Counted from the first letter of the stretch, positions 16,705 to 27,167 are shown. The stretch is 64,000 nucleotides of DNA from Hydromicrobium sp964415365 (GCA_964415365.1 CAYPYW010000008.1:1-64000), one strand, 5' to 3'. Notes: generated by a model from the sequence alone, not told the origin. Program-made: numbers and translations.

Positions 16705-17613
16705 ATGGAAAATAACAATTTACTGGGATTCGACTTAGAGATAACCAAAAAAAATATAATTGATTTTATAAGAAAATATGTAGCAGATCTTAACAGGCAA
16801 GGAGCTGTAGTTGGATTAAGCGGCGGTATTGATTCTGCCCTGGTTTTAAAATTATGCGTCGAAGCATTAGGTGCAAGTAGTGTTATTGCTGTTGTATTGC
16901 CTGAAAGGGACTCGAGTGTTAAAAATACCGTGGATGCAAAAAGGTACGCAAGTCAGCTTGGAGTAAGGATTATCCATAAAAAGATAACCGGCTTATTATC
17001 TGCATTAGGTGTATATAGGCTTTATCCACCTACTTTTTTTGTTAAAAGAAATGTTATTGAAAGATTTGCTCATAGGAAAAGAAAGGAGTTATCTTTAAGG
17101 TTGCAGAAAGATATATTCCTGGCGAACCTGGAAGGAAGTAGTGATAAAGAGCTCTCAAAAGGTATAGCTTTCTATAGAATCAAACACAGGCTCAGAAGTG
17201 CAGTTTTATTTTATTATTCTGAACTTAACAATTACCTGTTTGTAGGGTGTGCAAATAAAAGTGAGTGGCTTACAGGATTTTTTGTAAAATATGGTGATAG
17301 CATTGCAGATATAATGCCAATAATGTCTTTATATAAGACCCAGGTTTTTAGTTTGTCCAGGTATTTAAAATTACCGGATTATATATTAGAAAAAGCGCCA
17401 AGCCCTGATTTAATACCTGGTTTAAATGATGAAGAAGCACTGGGAATATCATATAAAAAACTTGATTTAATACTGGCATGTATTGAAAAAGGTTATCTGG
17501 TAGACGAAATCATCCAACTTTCGGGTGCAACTGAGGAAGAGATAAAAAAAGTGTCTGAATATATTGAAAAATCTGATTACCTGAGAACATGGCCAATAGT
17601 ATTAAAGCAATAA
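16705..17613 (+). CDS. nadE: NAD+ synthetase, ammonia-dependent type
   Basis: 302 residues, with no glutaminase domain. The ATP-pyrophosphatase P-loop is GLSGGIDSALVLKL (about residue 38). Later motifs include CANKSEWLTGFFVKYGDS (deamido-NAD site) and the C-terminal KAPSPDL region. It converts deamido-NAD, ATP and NH3 to NAD+. The middle section (about 110-150) is basic and longer than in short NadE proteins. No ribosome site is obvious. It appears to be its own transcription unit. Confidence 0.9.
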   Translation: MENNNLLGFDLEITKKNIIDFIRKYVADLNRQGAVVGLSGGIDSALVLKLCVEALGASSVIAVVLPERDSSVKNTVDAKRYASQLGVRIIHKKITGLLSALGVYRLYPPTFFVKRNVIERFAHRKRKELSLRLQKDIFLANLEGSSDKELSKGIAFYRIKHRLRSAVLFYYSELNNYLFVGCANKSEWLTGFFVKYGDSIADIMPIMSLYKTQVFSLSRYLKLPDYILEKAPSPDLIPGLNDEEALGISYKKLDLILACIEKGYLVDEIIQLSGATEEEIKKVSEYIEKSDYLRTWPIVLKQ

Positions 17614-17712
17614 AAGAAAAAAGCTAAATTTTATATTTGATATAAATAAGTGTTTAAACATAGAGATAATACTTAGGAAAAAATAAAACTGCACACCGAA
17701 AAAAAGGGCTGA

Positions 17713-19026
17713 GTGGTGGCTGAAAAAAATAGCAACATGAAGACTTTTGGGTTCTGGGAAACAGCAGCAATCGGTATTGGTGGTATGGTTGGAGGGGGTA
17801 TTTTTGCGGTGCTTGGTCTTGCTGTTCAGTTATCTAAAGGTGGAACTCCTGTTGCTTTCCTTATCGCGGGTGTAGTAGCACTTATAACAACATATTCTTA
17901 CATGAAGCTGTCCATAAAATATCCTTCGCGTGGTGGCACTGTAGAATTTCTTTATCGTGCTTTTGGTCCGGGAATTGCTACTGGTGCATTAAATATTCTT
18001 TTATGGCTTAGTTATATTGTCATGCTTTCCCTATATTCATATGCTTTCGGGAGCTATGGCTCTACTCTTTTCAGTTTAAGTCTTCAACCGGTCATGAAGC
18101 ATGTGCTTATAAGTGCATCAATAATTATTTTTACATTACTTAATGTTTTAGGCAGCAAAGTTGTAGGTAAATCGGAAACTTATATTGTTGCGATTAAAAT
18201 AATAATACTTTTGATATTTATTTTCTTTGGAATAAGGGGGGTGAATCTTACACAGCTCGGAACTTCCAGCTGGAGCAGCACTGTTTCTCTTGTTGGTGGC
18301 GGAATGGTAATTTTTGTTGCTTATGAGGGATTTGAACTTATCGCAAATGCAGCTGGAACTGTAAGGCAGCCGCAAAAAATTTTACCAAGGGCTTTTTTTG
18401 CTTCTGTTATTTTTGTAATTGTGCTATATGTTGCTATATCAATAGTTACAATAGGTAATCTTTCAATTGATAAAATAATCAGCAGTAAGGACTATGCTCT
18501 TGCTGAAGCGGCAAAACCTTTTCTGGGTTCGACTGGTTTTATCCTTATCACTGTAGCAGCTTTATTATCGACAAGCTCAGCAATAAATGCTACCCTGTAT
18601 GGTTCTGCAAAAATCAGTTACGTGATTGCTAAGGAAGGAGAGCTTCCGATATTCCTGGAAAAATTGTTCTGGAATAAACCCATAGAGGGTCTTATTATAA
18701 CTTCTTGCTTGACACTGCTGATAGCAAATCTGCTTGATCTTTCAAACATATCGATGATGGGAAGCTCAGGGTTTTTAATAATTTTCTCTGCAGTTAATCT
18801 GTCAAATGTGATTTTAAGTAGAGAAACAAAAAGCCTTAAATGGTTATCAGTGGTGGGATTTGTTATATGTTTTGGAGCTTTAGTAATTCTATTGATACAG
18901 CAGATATCAGGTGATTATAGAAAAGTCTTTATATTTACAGGTATGTTACTTATATCATTTTTAATTGAAATAACTTATAGAAAGTTAAAGAAAAGAGAGA
19001 TAAAATCATCACTTCATGTAAAATAA
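17713..19026 (+). CDS. APC-superfamily amino-acid permease
   Basis: 437 residues with about twelve hydrophobic helices. The first carries the APC substrate-binding glycine motif GIGGMVGGGIFAVLG (about 20-34). The start is GTG 17713 or the adjacent GTG 17716. It likely imports an amino acid with a proton; specificity cannot be read. It converges on the proton-ATPase gene with one base between stop codons, and both stops sit in a 15-base AT-only palindrome (19020-19034). Confidence 0.87.
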   Translation: MVAEKNSNMKTFGFWETAAIGIGGMVGGGIFAVLGLAVQLSKGGTPVAFLIAGVVALITTYSYMKLSIKYPSRGGTVEFLYRAFGPGIATGALNILLWLSYIVMLSLYSYAFGSYGSTLFSLSLQPVMKHVLISASIIIFTLLNVLGSKVVGKSETYIVAIKIIILLIFIFFGIRGVNLTQLGTSSWSSTVSLVGGGMVIFVAYEGFELIANAAGTVRQPQKILPRAFFASVIFVIVLYVAISIVTIGNLSIDKIISSKDYALAEAAKPFLGSTGFILITVAALLSTSSAINATLYGSAKISYVIAKEGELPIFLEKLFWNKPIEGLIITSCLTLLIANLLDLSNISMMGSSGFLIIFSAVNLSNVILSRETKSLKWLSVVGFVICFGALVILLIQQISGDYRKVFIFTGMLLISFLIEITYRKLKKREIKSSLHVK

Positions 19027-19027
19027 T

Positions 19028-21502
19028 TTATTTTAAAAAGCTTCTTGATATTTTTTTAAATATTATTCCTGAATGATTTGCAATGTCGAAAAATAATAAT
19101 TTTAAAAAGTTAGTTACAATAAAAGTCAGCAGTACATATGCCCAGATAAATCCTACGAGTTTCCATCCTATAGGTGTCATAAATATTCCAAGAGCTGCAA
19201 ACGTTGTTGCAAGCAGTTGGGTTGCTTCAGAGGCTAGAAAAAGCTTTATTGAAGGAAATGGTTTTATCCAGAAGGACTGGTTGCCAGTACGGGTCAAATA
19301 GATTGTCAAATGTCCGGCCAAAAGCAATTTAAGGAAAATAGCTGTCTGCAGCATTGAATCACTTAAATGAAAGACATCTCTTGCTATAATTAAAAAAGTA
19401 AAGCTGAAGATAACTCCTGTTATGCCAAGGAAAGATGAAATACTTAAGAGATTTCGCATATCCCACCGTACAGGAGTTTTAGATAGCTTTGTATTGTCAT
19501 AGGCTATCATCATAATAGGAATATCATTAAGCAGAGCAAGAAGTACTATCATTATTGTTGTAAGTGGATAAAATTTTAAAACAAGAATAGATAAAACAAG
19601 AAAGAGCAAAACCCTTATTGTTTCTGCAATCCTGTAAATTGCATAACTGTTCATCCTTTCAAATATTCTTCTACTCTGTTTTATTGCCTCCACTATTACT
19701 GAAAGTCCAGGCTTTGTAAAGATAATATCCGCAGCAGATTTGGCAGCATCAGTAGCACTGTCAACTGCAATTCCTACGTCAGCTTTTTTTAGTGCCGGAG
19801 CATCGTTTACTCCATCTCCTGTCATTCCAACAATATGATTTTTCTGCTGCAGTAGCTCAATAATGTGATATTTATGTTCCGGATAAACTTCTGCAAATCC
19901 ATCTGCTTCTTCAACTTCTTTTGATGCCAGTCTGTCAGGTTTATCAATAAAACCAGAAGCTGTTTTTATGTTTGTACCAAGATTTACTTCGCCGGCAATT
20001 CTTTTTGCAATAGCTATATGATCTCCTGTTACCATTTTTACTTCCAACCCCATAGACTGAGCTTCTTTTATTGTAGGTGCTGAATCTTCCCTGGGTGCGT
20101 CAGAAAGTCCTATTAGTCCAATAAGATCCCATTTATTATCATTTTTAGTTTGCGCGATTCCCAGCGCCCTGTATCCATTTTCTGCGAATTTGTCTACCTC
20201 CTTAATTATTTCATTTTTAAGCTTTTCGTCTGCATCTATCAAAGATAAGATTACCTGTGGTGCTCCCTTTGATACCTTGAATTCTCTGCCTGTGGCATCT
20301 GAAACTGTTACTTCAGTCCTTTTTCTGACAGGATCGAAAGGAATAAATTCTTTGATCTTAAAGCCTTTAATTGAGTCAATAATATCTTTAAAATCCTTAC
20401 TTTTAGATATAATTGCATTGTCAATAGGGTCATCATCTTCTTTCCTTGATGCAAGCATGCCTGAAAATATAACATCATTATTGTCGTAATTTACACCTGG
20501 ACTTATGATTTCTACTGATAATAGGTTTCTGGTTATGGTTCCTGTTTTGTCCGAACATAAAACATCTGCTCCTGCCATTTCCTCAATAGAGAGAAGTTTG
20601 CTTACTATGGCATCTTTTTTGGCCAATGCTGCAGCACCTATAGCCATTGTAATGGATAATACTGCAGGCAGTGCGGCAGGTATGGCAGCAATTACAAGAA
20701 CCAGTGCAAATTGTACAGTATCAAGTATTTTAGCATGCCGGACTAACTCGACAATAAACATGATGATAACCAGAAATATTGAAGTAATTATCAAGTAATT
20801 ACCGATTTTCATTATTGCCTTTTGGAAGTGGCTTGTGGTTTTTGCACTTTCAACAAGTTTTGTAGTCTTGCCAAAAAATGTATTCATTCCTGTTGCGAAA
20901 ACCGTTCCGTTCATTTCACCCTGGCGGACTATAGAGCCAGAATAGGCAATATCTTCTATACGCTTATCAACCGGAAGAGATTCACCTGTAAGTGCTGACT
21001 CATCTGTAGAAATATAATCACCGGAAATTAGTTTAATATCTGCCGGAACTATATCCCCGAGCCTGACTCTGATAACATCTCCTGGAACAAGTTCGGCGGC
21101 ATCAATTATTTCCCATTTAGTATCACGGAGCACCCTGGATTGTTTTGCAAGCCTTTTTTTGAGCATTTCAATTGCTCTGTCAGCTCTGAATTCTTCGGAA
21201 AATCTGATTACCGCATTTATGATTAGAAGAGACATTATTACAGCAAAATCCGGCCAGTGTTTAAGGATTGCCGAGAGAATAAGGGCTAATTCTATCATCC
21301 AGGGAATAGGTCCCCAGAAATATTTTAAGAATTTGAAAAGTGGACTGACTTTCTTTTCTACAATTTCATTGCGGCCATATTTTTCGATTCTCTGTTTTGC
21401 TTCAAGAGTGGAAAGACCTTTATTGCTGGAATTGAGTTTTTTGAACAGCTCTTCAATTTTTATTATTTGTACTTCTTTGGACTCACTATTTGGTACAGTC
21501 AT
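19028..21502 (-). CDS. P3A-type plasma-membrane H+-ATPase
   Basis: 824 residues. It has the cation-ATPase N-terminal region, actuator motif ALTGESLPVDK, phosphorylation site CSDKTGTITRN, nucleotide-binding KGAPQV, hinge MTGDGVNDAPALKKADVGIAV, and about ten membrane helices in the 2-2-6 pattern. It would pump H+ outward with ATP, and the long autoinhibitory tail of fungal and plant enzymes is absent. Bacterial and archaeal P3A pumps of this size are known. It sits 36 bases downstream of an unknown gene on the same strand. Confidence 0.92.
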   Translation of the reverse strand: MTVPNSESKEVQIIKIEELFKKLNSSNKGLSTLEAKQRIEKYGRNEIVEKKVSPLFKFLKYFWGPIPWMIELALILSAILKHWPDFAVIMSLLIINAVIRFSEEFRADRAIEMLKKRLAKQSRVLRDTKWEIIDAAELVPGDVIRVRLGDIVPADIKLISGDYISTDESALTGESLPVDKRIEDIAYSGSIVRQGEMNGTVFATGMNTFFGKTTKLVESAKTTSHFQKAIMKIGNYLIITSIFLVIIMFIVELVRHAKILDTVQFALVLVIAAIPAALPAVLSITMAIGAAALAKKDAIVSKLLSIEEMAGADVLCSDKTGTITRNLLSVEIISPGVNYDNNDVIFSGMLASRKEDDDPIDNAIISKSKDFKDIIDSIKGFKIKEFIPFDPVRKRTEVTVSDATGREFKVSKGAPQVILSLIDADEKLKNEIIKEVDKFAENGYRALGIAQTKNDNKWDLIGLIGLSDAPREDSAPTIKEAQSMGLEVKMVTGDHIAIAKRIAGEVNLGTNIKTASGFIDKPDRLASKEVEEADGFAEVYPEHKYHIIELLQQKNHIVGMTGDGVNDAPALKKADVGIAVDSATDAAKSAADIIFTKPGLSVIVEAIKQSRRIFERMNSYAIYRIAETIRVLLFLVLSILVLKFYPLTTIMIVLLALLNDIPIMMIAYDNTKLSKTPVRWDMRNLLSISSFLGITGVIFSFTFLIIARDVFHLSDSMLQTAIFLKLLLAGHLTIYLTRTGNQSFWIKPFPSIKLFLASEATQLLATTFAALGIFMTPIGWKLVGFIWAYVLLTFIVTNFLKLLFFDIANHSGIIFKKISRSFLK

Positions 21503-21538
21503 ATCAAATTATCCCTGTTAATTTTATGTTATTTAGTC

Positions 21539-22090
21539 TTATTGTACTCTTTGGGATATTAGTTTGTTAATATATTTTTTCAGTGAAGAATTATAGTTGA
21601 TTGTTTCATTATTAATTAATTCAGTCTCATTTTTTAGCACTTCTAACACTTCATCTATTTCTTCTTTAAATTCTCCGGTACTGTGGAGATATGTCCTTTT
21701 CTCAAATCCAAGATAATTATCTTTAATAAATATTTTTTTGGTCCAGTTTCTTATACCATTTGTAGGTGTATAATGTAATAAGATTGGATCTCCAGTCAAA
21801 GGTAGCATAAAAACAAGAAATGCCCATTGAGTTTTATTATGTAAAGATCTCTGACTTTTAAAATTCTTTGAGATTGGGCTGTTATATCTCTCTTTTACTA
21901 ATCTATTAAAATCAATAAAAACTGGTTCAAAACTGTGTCTATTGTAGTATGAATTTATTAACTTTTTCCTCCCGGTAGTAATTTTCCGTAAGGGTTCTTT
22001 ATTAATTTCATGACTTATTACTGTCTTTTCTGCTTTAAAGAAATCAGATAATTCACCTTCCGAGAACAGTTTGAATTCTTTTTCTGACAC
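21539..22090 (-). CDS. Hypothetical protein upstream of the H+-ATPase
   Basis: 183 residues from GTG 22088-22090, chosen because a strong AAGGAGG lies 4 bases upstream; a longer frame to 22180 has no ribosome site. There are no membrane segments. It is charged, with a central hydrophobic stretch (QWAFLVFMLPL) and conserved-looking aromatic residues (RNWTKKIFIKDNYLGFEKRT). I do not recognise the family. Same strand and 36-base spacing suggest co-expression with the proton pump. The 250 bases upstream are AT-rich with nothing identifiable. Confidence 0.6.
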   Translation of the reverse strand: MSEKEFKLFSEGELSDFFKAEKTVISHEINKEPLRKITTGRKKLINSYYNRHSFEPVFIDFNRLVKERYNSPISKNFKSQRSLHNKTQWAFLVFMLPLTGDPILLHYTPTNGIRNWTKKIFIKDNYLGFEKRTYLHSTGEFKEEIDEVLEVLKNETELINNETINYNSSLKKYINKLISQRVQ

Positions 22091-22340
22091 AAGTCCTCCT
22101 TTATAAGTAATTCTTATAAATAAAAAATATCGTATTTTGGATAAAAAATAAATAGAGAGTTGGTAATGCCTTAACAACAATTCCAGGTAATAATTATGAA
22201 TTTGATAATTTATTCTTATTAAAAAGAGTCACTTTTAAAGAATTTCTATTATATTCTAAAAATCTACAAATATATCTTATCGCAACATTAAACACATCTT
22301 TTAAGTATTTTTAGATTATATCTTAGCTTATAGCCAACCG

Positions 22341-23576
22341 TCATTCGTACCTTAATGCATCTATGGGATTTAGTCTTGCAGCACGCATTGCTGGGTAGAT
22401 CCCGAAGAAAAGGCCTACTACAGTGGAGAAACTTAAGGCAATAATTATTGGCACAATTGTAATGGACGTTTCCAGAACAGTATAATTGCTTAAGATGACT
22501 GAAATTAAGACTGCAAAAAGAATACCAAAAATACCTCCGGTTATGCTTAATACAATACTTTCCACCAGGAATTGAATCAGTATGTCTCTGTTTTTGGCTC
22601 CTATAGCTTTTCTTATTCCTATTTCCCTGGTTCTTTCGGTAACAGAAACAAGCATTATATTCATTATTCCAATACCGCCCACTAGAAGTGATATACTGGC
22701 AATACCTGCAATTACCACAGTAAAGATATTGGTAATAGTACTTACAACGTTAAGAATCTGAGTCTGATTACGTACGCTGAAATCTTCATTTTCCCCGAAT
22801 CTTATATTTCTGTGCCTTCTTAATATGGATTCTATCTCTTCGGAGGCGGCATCTATATCTTCTTCGCTGATGCTCTGCGTAAGTATCATATTATATGAAT
22901 CCAGCCCATATAATTTATTCTGGGCGGTGGTAACTGGTATGCTGATAAAGTCGTCCTGGTCATTACCAAATGTATCAGTTCCTCTGGCTTCGAGAGTGCC
23001 TATTACTTTGAAGTTTTTCCCGTCAATTCTGATTATCTTGCCTGTAGGATCTATTTTGCCAAATAGTTTGTTTACAATTGTTTGACCGATTACTGCTACG
23101 TTTGAAGCGTTTGAAACGTCACTTTTACTATAGAATTTACCTTTTTCTATATCCATGTTATAAAGATCACGGCCATTTTCTGTTGATGCATATACTGTAG
23201 TCCGGGTGCTGTTGTTTGAATACGAGACAATAGAGGTGCTGAATACGACCGGTGCAGCTTTGGTTATTAAAGTTGCTTCTCTTTCTATTGCCTGCAGATC
23301 ATCTGCTTTTAGCTTGGCCGGTTGTCCGCCTAACATAAGTTGTGCTCCTATTCTGTTTTCTTCTTCTTCTGAACTGCCCGGAGTTATTATAATCAGGTTA
23401 GAACCAATACTCTGAACACTTTGGATTACCGACTGCTGTGCTCCTGCACCAATTGAAAGCATAGCTACAACAGCTCCAACACCAATAATAATACCTAGCA
23501 TTGTTAAAAAGGACCTGAGTTTATTTAAGAGTAATGCTTGAAAGGCTATCTTTATATTCTCAAGAAGTCTTCTCAT
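22341..23576 (-). CDS. MacB/FtsX-family ABC permease
   Basis: 411 residues. It has an N-terminal transmembrane helix (about 18-42), a large extracytoplasmic MacB_PCD domain (about 43-275), then three membrane helices with the FtsX core and the TERTREIGIRKAIGAKNRDI loop, ending PIDALRYE. It is the mechanotransmission permease of a tripartite-type exporter. The ATPase gene lies 12 bases upstream and an HlyD-like adaptor precedes that, an arrangement like YknXYZ or MacAB. Substrates of relatives include peptides, macrolides and lipoproteins. Confidence 0.92.
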   Translation of the reverse strand: MRRLLENIKIAFQALLLNKLRSFLTMLGIIIGVGAVVAMLSIGAGAQQSVIQSVQSIGSNLIIITPGSSEEEENRIGAQLMLGGQPAKLKADDLQAIEREATLITKAAPVVFSTSIVSYSNNSTRTTVYASTENGRDLYNMDIEKGKFYSKSDVSNASNVAVIGQTIVNKLFGKIDPTGKIIRIDGKNFKVIGTLEARGTDTFGNDQDDFISIPVTTAQNKLYGLDSYNMILTQSISEEDIDAASEEIESILRRHRNIRFGENEDFSVRNQTQILNVVSTITNIFTVVIAGIASISLLVGGIGIMNIMLVSVTERTREIGIRKAIGAKNRDILIQFLVESIVLSITGGIFGILFAVLISVILSNYTVLETSITIVPIIIALSFSTVVGLFFGIYPAMRAARLNPIDALRYE

Positions 23577-23588
23577 ATTTTATCTTTC

Positions 23589-24341
23589 TTACGTAAGCTT
23601 ATCTTCCAGTTTAGGCATCTCCTTTAGTTTTTCTTCAGCAGAGATCCTCTCTTTTACTTCTTCCTCTCCATGGATAGTTCCATCCCTTAGGTAAATAATC
23701 TTGTGAGTATGCCTTGCTATATCAAGCTCATGAGTGACAAGTATTATTGTTTTTCCGTCTTCATTTAGTTTTTGAAAGATAGACATTATTTCTTCACCGG
23801 TTCTGGAATCGAGGTTTCCTGTTGGTTCATCTGCAAGAATAATAGAGGGCTCATTTACAAGTGCTCTTGCAATGGCTACTCTCTGTCTTTCTCCTCCTGA
23901 TAGCTCACTGGGTCTGTGTCTTATTAAAGAAGAGAGTCCCACTGATTCTATTGCTTCAAGTATTTTCTTTTTCTTATTTACAACTCTTTCTTTAGAGTAA
24001 ATCATTGGAAGTTCGACATTTCCATAAATATTTGTCCTTGAGAGAAGGTTAAATGTCTGGAATACAAAGCCAACTTCCTTGTTTCGAATTACCGCTAGCT
24101 CATTATCATTTAGCTTACTTATATCTATACCACCCAGGAAATATTCCCCTGAGGTTGGCGTGTCCAGACACCCAATGATATTCATAAGAGTTGATTTACC
24201 TGATCCTGAGGGTCCCATTACCGCTACAAACTCACCTCTAGCAATTTCAAGATCTATACCCCTAAGCGCACTGAGTCTGGTGCTTCCTACCTTGTAGATT
24301 TTCTTAATACCAATTGTTTTTATTATGGTGTCTTTATCCAT
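23589..24341 (-). CDS. MacB/LolD-type ABC ATPase
   Basis: 250 residues. Walker A is GPSGSGKST (about 42), signature LSGGERQRVAIARAL, Walker B ILADEPTGNLD, and the H-loop is VTHELD. It belongs to the LolD/MacB/FtsE group, which partners with FtsX-like permeases. A charged 25-residue C-terminal extension is rich in Lys/Glu. It is the middle gene of an adaptor-ATPase-permease operon. Confidence 0.93.
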   Translation of the reverse strand: MDKDTIIKTIGIKKIYKVGSTRLSALRGIDLEIARGEFVAVMGPSGSGKSTLMNIIGCLDTPTSGEYFLGGIDISKLNDNELAVIRNKEVGFVFQTFNLLSRTNIYGNVELPMIYSKERVVNKKKKILEAIESVGLSSLIRHRPSELSGGERQRVAIARALVNEPSIILADEPTGNLDSRTGEEIMSIFQKLNEDGKTIILVTHELDIARHTHKIIYLRDGTIHGEEEVKERISAEEKLKEMPKLEDKLT

Positions 24342-24363
24342 GTTTCATTAGTAGAAATACCCT

Positions 24364-25629
24364 CTACTCCTGAATCGGCAAGATTAAAATAGTATCTCCT
24401 TCAGTAAGTCCTGACTTTATTTCAATAAAGTCATAGTTAGACAGTCCCGTTACTACTTCTCTACTTTCTACTGTGTCGTCTTTAAGAATACTTACATACA
24501 ACTTTCCGTCTTTTTCAAATACAGATTGTACAGGGACATACAGGACATCTTCCATACTTGTGGTTACTATATCAAGACTAGCCGAGAGCCCGTATAGAAG
24601 CTTAGGTACATTTTCCCCCTCCGGTTCTACTATAAGTTCAAATGAGACAACTCCTCCTGTGTTAGTGGATATTGGAGATATTTCTGTTATCCTGCCACTG
24701 AATTCATCTTCATAGTATGCATCAAGCCTAAGTCTTGCCTCCTGTCCGACCTCAAGGTTTACTACATCGGTCTCATTTACTTCTGCCTTTACTGTAAAGT
24801 CACTACTTACTATAGAGACAGATGGTACTCCGGGTGCTGCGTATTCTCCCTCTCTGTACGCGGATGATGCAACTATTCCATCATAAGGTGCATAGAGTGT
24901 GGCCTCATCTATATCGAGCTTAGCTAACTCAAGATTTATCTTAGCTAGTTCAAGCTGGCTTTCTGCCTGCTTTATGTTCTTGTAGGTTATTCCAATCTGG
25001 GTCTCTGCTGACTGGGTGCTTGAAAGATCTGACCAGTATGTTAGGGACTGATTTATTATAGCCTTGTTGTACACTCCTTCTGCTGAATGGGACTGGGCTG
25101 ATGCCTGGGATATCATTAGGTCGGTTGATAAGGCTTCCTCTTCTATTAGTGTTAAGTATTCATTTGCATCTTCCAGGGCAGTTAAGGCACTCTTTACCGA
25201 CTCTTCTGATAGCCTTGCATTTTCCCTAGCTAACTGTACTGCTATATGGTTTGCATCCAAAGCTGCCTTGTAGTTTAGCTTTGCAAGCTCTAGAGAGACT
25301 TCTGCTGAAGACAGGTTTTCTTCTGCCTGGGATACTAAAAGTTTAAGCCTGCCTGTATCTATCTCTATTAGCTTATCACCTTTAGAAAATGTATCACCCC
25401 TGGAGAGTGAGTATATTACTTTTCCTGAAACTGTAAGTGAGTAGTCGTTACTTATCCTGCTATCTACATAACCACTAGTGCTTACTGTCTGGATGATGTC
25501 ACCCTTTACTACTGTAAAGGTATCCTGGGTCTCTAGAGTGCTGGTAAGGCTTCTGCAGGACATGAGGCTAAGGGAAGCTATTATAATAGCTATAGTTGTA
25601 AGAAGAATCTTTCTTTTTCTCTTAGCCAT
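24364..25629 (-). CDS. HlyD/MacA-family membrane fusion lipoprotein
   Basis: 421 residues. A signal peptide ends with SLMSC (Cys25, lipidation). A biotinyl-lipoyl half-motif is followed by a long coiled-coil hairpin (about 85-230) rich in SAEVSLELAKLNYKAAL-type heptads, then the second lipoyl half and beta-barrel domains (about 245-415). This is the periplasmic-adaptor fold, here anchored on the outer face of the cytoplasmic membrane. It is first in the exporter operon with the MacB-like ATPase and permease. The lipid anchor fits a cell without a classical MacA transmembrane anchor. Confidence 0.9.
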   Translation of the reverse strand: MAKRKRKILLTTIAIIIASLSLMSCRSLTSTLETQDTFTVVKGDIIQTVSTSGYVDSRISNDYSLTVSGKVIYSLSRGDTFSKGDKLIEIDTGRLKLLVSQAEENLSSAEVSLELAKLNYKAALDANHIAVQLARENARLSEESVKSALTALEDANEYLTLIEEEALSTDLMISQASAQSHSAEGVYNKAIINQSLTYWSDLSSTQSAETQIGITYKNIKQAESQLELAKINLELAKLDIDEATLYAPYDGIVASSAYREGEYAAPGVPSVSIVSSDFTVKAEVNETDVVNLEVGQEARLRLDAYYEDEFSGRITEISPISTNTGGVVSFELIVEPEGENVPKLLYGLSASLDIVTTSMEDVLYVPVQSVFEKDGKLYVSILKDDTVESREVVTGLSNYDFIEIKSGLTEGDTILILPIQE

Positions 25630-25874
25630 TTGCTTTTTGTTTCTCCTAGCTCTCTTTTTTATATCCGAAGATATATAGTTTTAATTGCTTTGCAGGTCAA
25701 ATGTTATTTAACCAGATTTTTTTTAAATTTGAAATATAATTTTTAATAATTAATTTTAAAATGTAAGAAATACTAATATAATGATTTGTATAAAAGATAC
25801 TCTAATGCAGTAGCCCAAGAAATTTAACTGGTTATAAAAAGATACTTATTAATAACAGGAAAGGAAAAATAATA

Positions 25875-27167
25875 ATGAGTGACTGGACAGAAATTACAGG
25901 AATTTTTGCAAGAGAAATCCTGGATTCAAGGGGCAATCCTACCATAGAAGTTGAGACGGTTCTGGATTGTGGAGCAATTGGAAGAGCATCAGTACCTTCC
26001 GGGGCATCGACTGGAGCATTTGAAGCAGTCGAGTTGAGAGATAGTGATAAAAAGAGGTATATGGGCAAGGGTGTCCAGAAAGCGGTAGAGAATGTAAATT
26101 CATTTATTGCTCCGGAACTGGAAGGCATGGACGCCATTTATCAGCGTGAAATAGACCGGGCTATGCTTGATCTGGATGGTACGGAGAATAAATCCAAATT
26201 GGGGGCAAATGCGATACTGGGTGTTTCTCTGTCTGTGGCAAAAGCTGCTGCTCTGGCGATGGACATACCTCTATATAAATATTTGGGTGGAGTCAATGCT
26301 CATATTCTTCCTTCACCAATGATGAACATTTTAAATGGTGGCAAGCATGCCGATAACAGTGTGGATCTGCAGGAATTTATGATAATGCCTCTTGGTGCAT
26401 CTGCTTTCGGTGAGGCTCTAAGAATGGGAGTGGAAGTATTTCATAATTTAAAGAGTGTCTTAAAAAAAGACGGTCTTAACACTTCAGTAGGTGATGAAGG
26501 TGGCTTTGCTCCTAATCTTAAGACTAACGAAGATGCGATAAAGTATATTGTTAAAGCCATAGAGAAAGCCGGCTTTAAACCCGGGGAAGATATTTATATT
26601 GCTCTCGACCCAGCTGCTACTGAATTTTATAAGAATGGTAAGTACAATCTTGAGGGGGAAGGCAAGGTTCTAACCCCAGCGGAGATGGTTAACTATTATA
26701 AGAATCTTGTGGAGAAGTACCCTATAATCTCAATAGAAGACGGAATGGCTGAAGAGGACTGGGAGGGATGGCAGGAGTTGACAGCAAAAGTTGGCAAAAA
26801 AGTTCAGCTGGTGGGAGACGACCTTTTTGTTACCAACACCAAAAGGCTCAAAAAGGGACTGGATATGGGAGTAGCAAATTCTATTCTGATTAAAGTAAAT
26901 CAGATCGGAACTTTATCAGAGACCCTTGACGCAATCGAGATGGCGAAGACAGCAGGTTATACAGCTGTGGTGTCTCACCGCTCCGGAGAAACTGAAGATA
27001 CGACCATTGCCGATATAGTAGTTGGAGTAAATGCCGGTCAGATAAAAACAGGAGCTCCTTCAAGAACGGACAGAGTTTGCAAGTACAATCAGTTGCTGCG
27101 GATTGAAGAGGATCTGGGGAGTGAAGCGAAGTATCTTGGACTAAATGCCTTCTACAATTTAAGATAA
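25875..27167 (+). CDS. eno: Enolase
   Basis: 430 residues, normal length. It converts 2-phosphoglycerate to phosphoenolpyruvate. Motifs include the N-terminal AREILDSRGNPT, the SGASTGAFEA loop, the GDEGGFAPNL catalytic loop, SIEDGMAEEDW (Mg ligand) and the C-terminal VVSHRSGETEDTTIADI signature. A GGAAAGGAA ribosome site lies 10-14 bases before the ATG. In many actinobacteria eno sits beside ftsB/divIC; here those genes are 26 kb apart. Confidence 0.97.
   Translation: MSDWTEITGIFAREILDSRGNPTIEVETVLDCGAIGRASVPSGASTGAFEAVELRDSDKKRYMGKGVQKAVENVNSFIAPELEGMDAIYQREIDRAMLDLDGTENKSKLGANAILGVSLSVAKAAALAMDIPLYKYLGGVNAHILPSPMMNILNGGKHADNSVDLQEFMIMPLGASAFGEALRMGVEVFHNLKSVLKKDGLNTSVGDEGGFAPNLKTNEDAIKYIVKAIEKAGFKPGEDIYIALDPAATEFYKNGKYNLEGEGKVLTPAEMVNYYKNLVEKYPIISIEDGMAEEDWEGWQELTAKVGKKVQLVGDDLFVTNTKRLKKGLDMGVANSILIKVNQIGTLSETLDAIEMAKTAGYTAVVSHRSGETEDTTIADIVVGVNAGQIKTGAPSRTDRVCKYNQLLRIEEDLGSEAKYLGLNAFYNLR

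Noticed and set aside
19020..19034. A bidirectional terminator at the convergent permease/H+-ATPase stops
   Set aside because: The palindrome is perfect but consists only of A and T with 7-bp arms, too weak to act as a terminator by itself.
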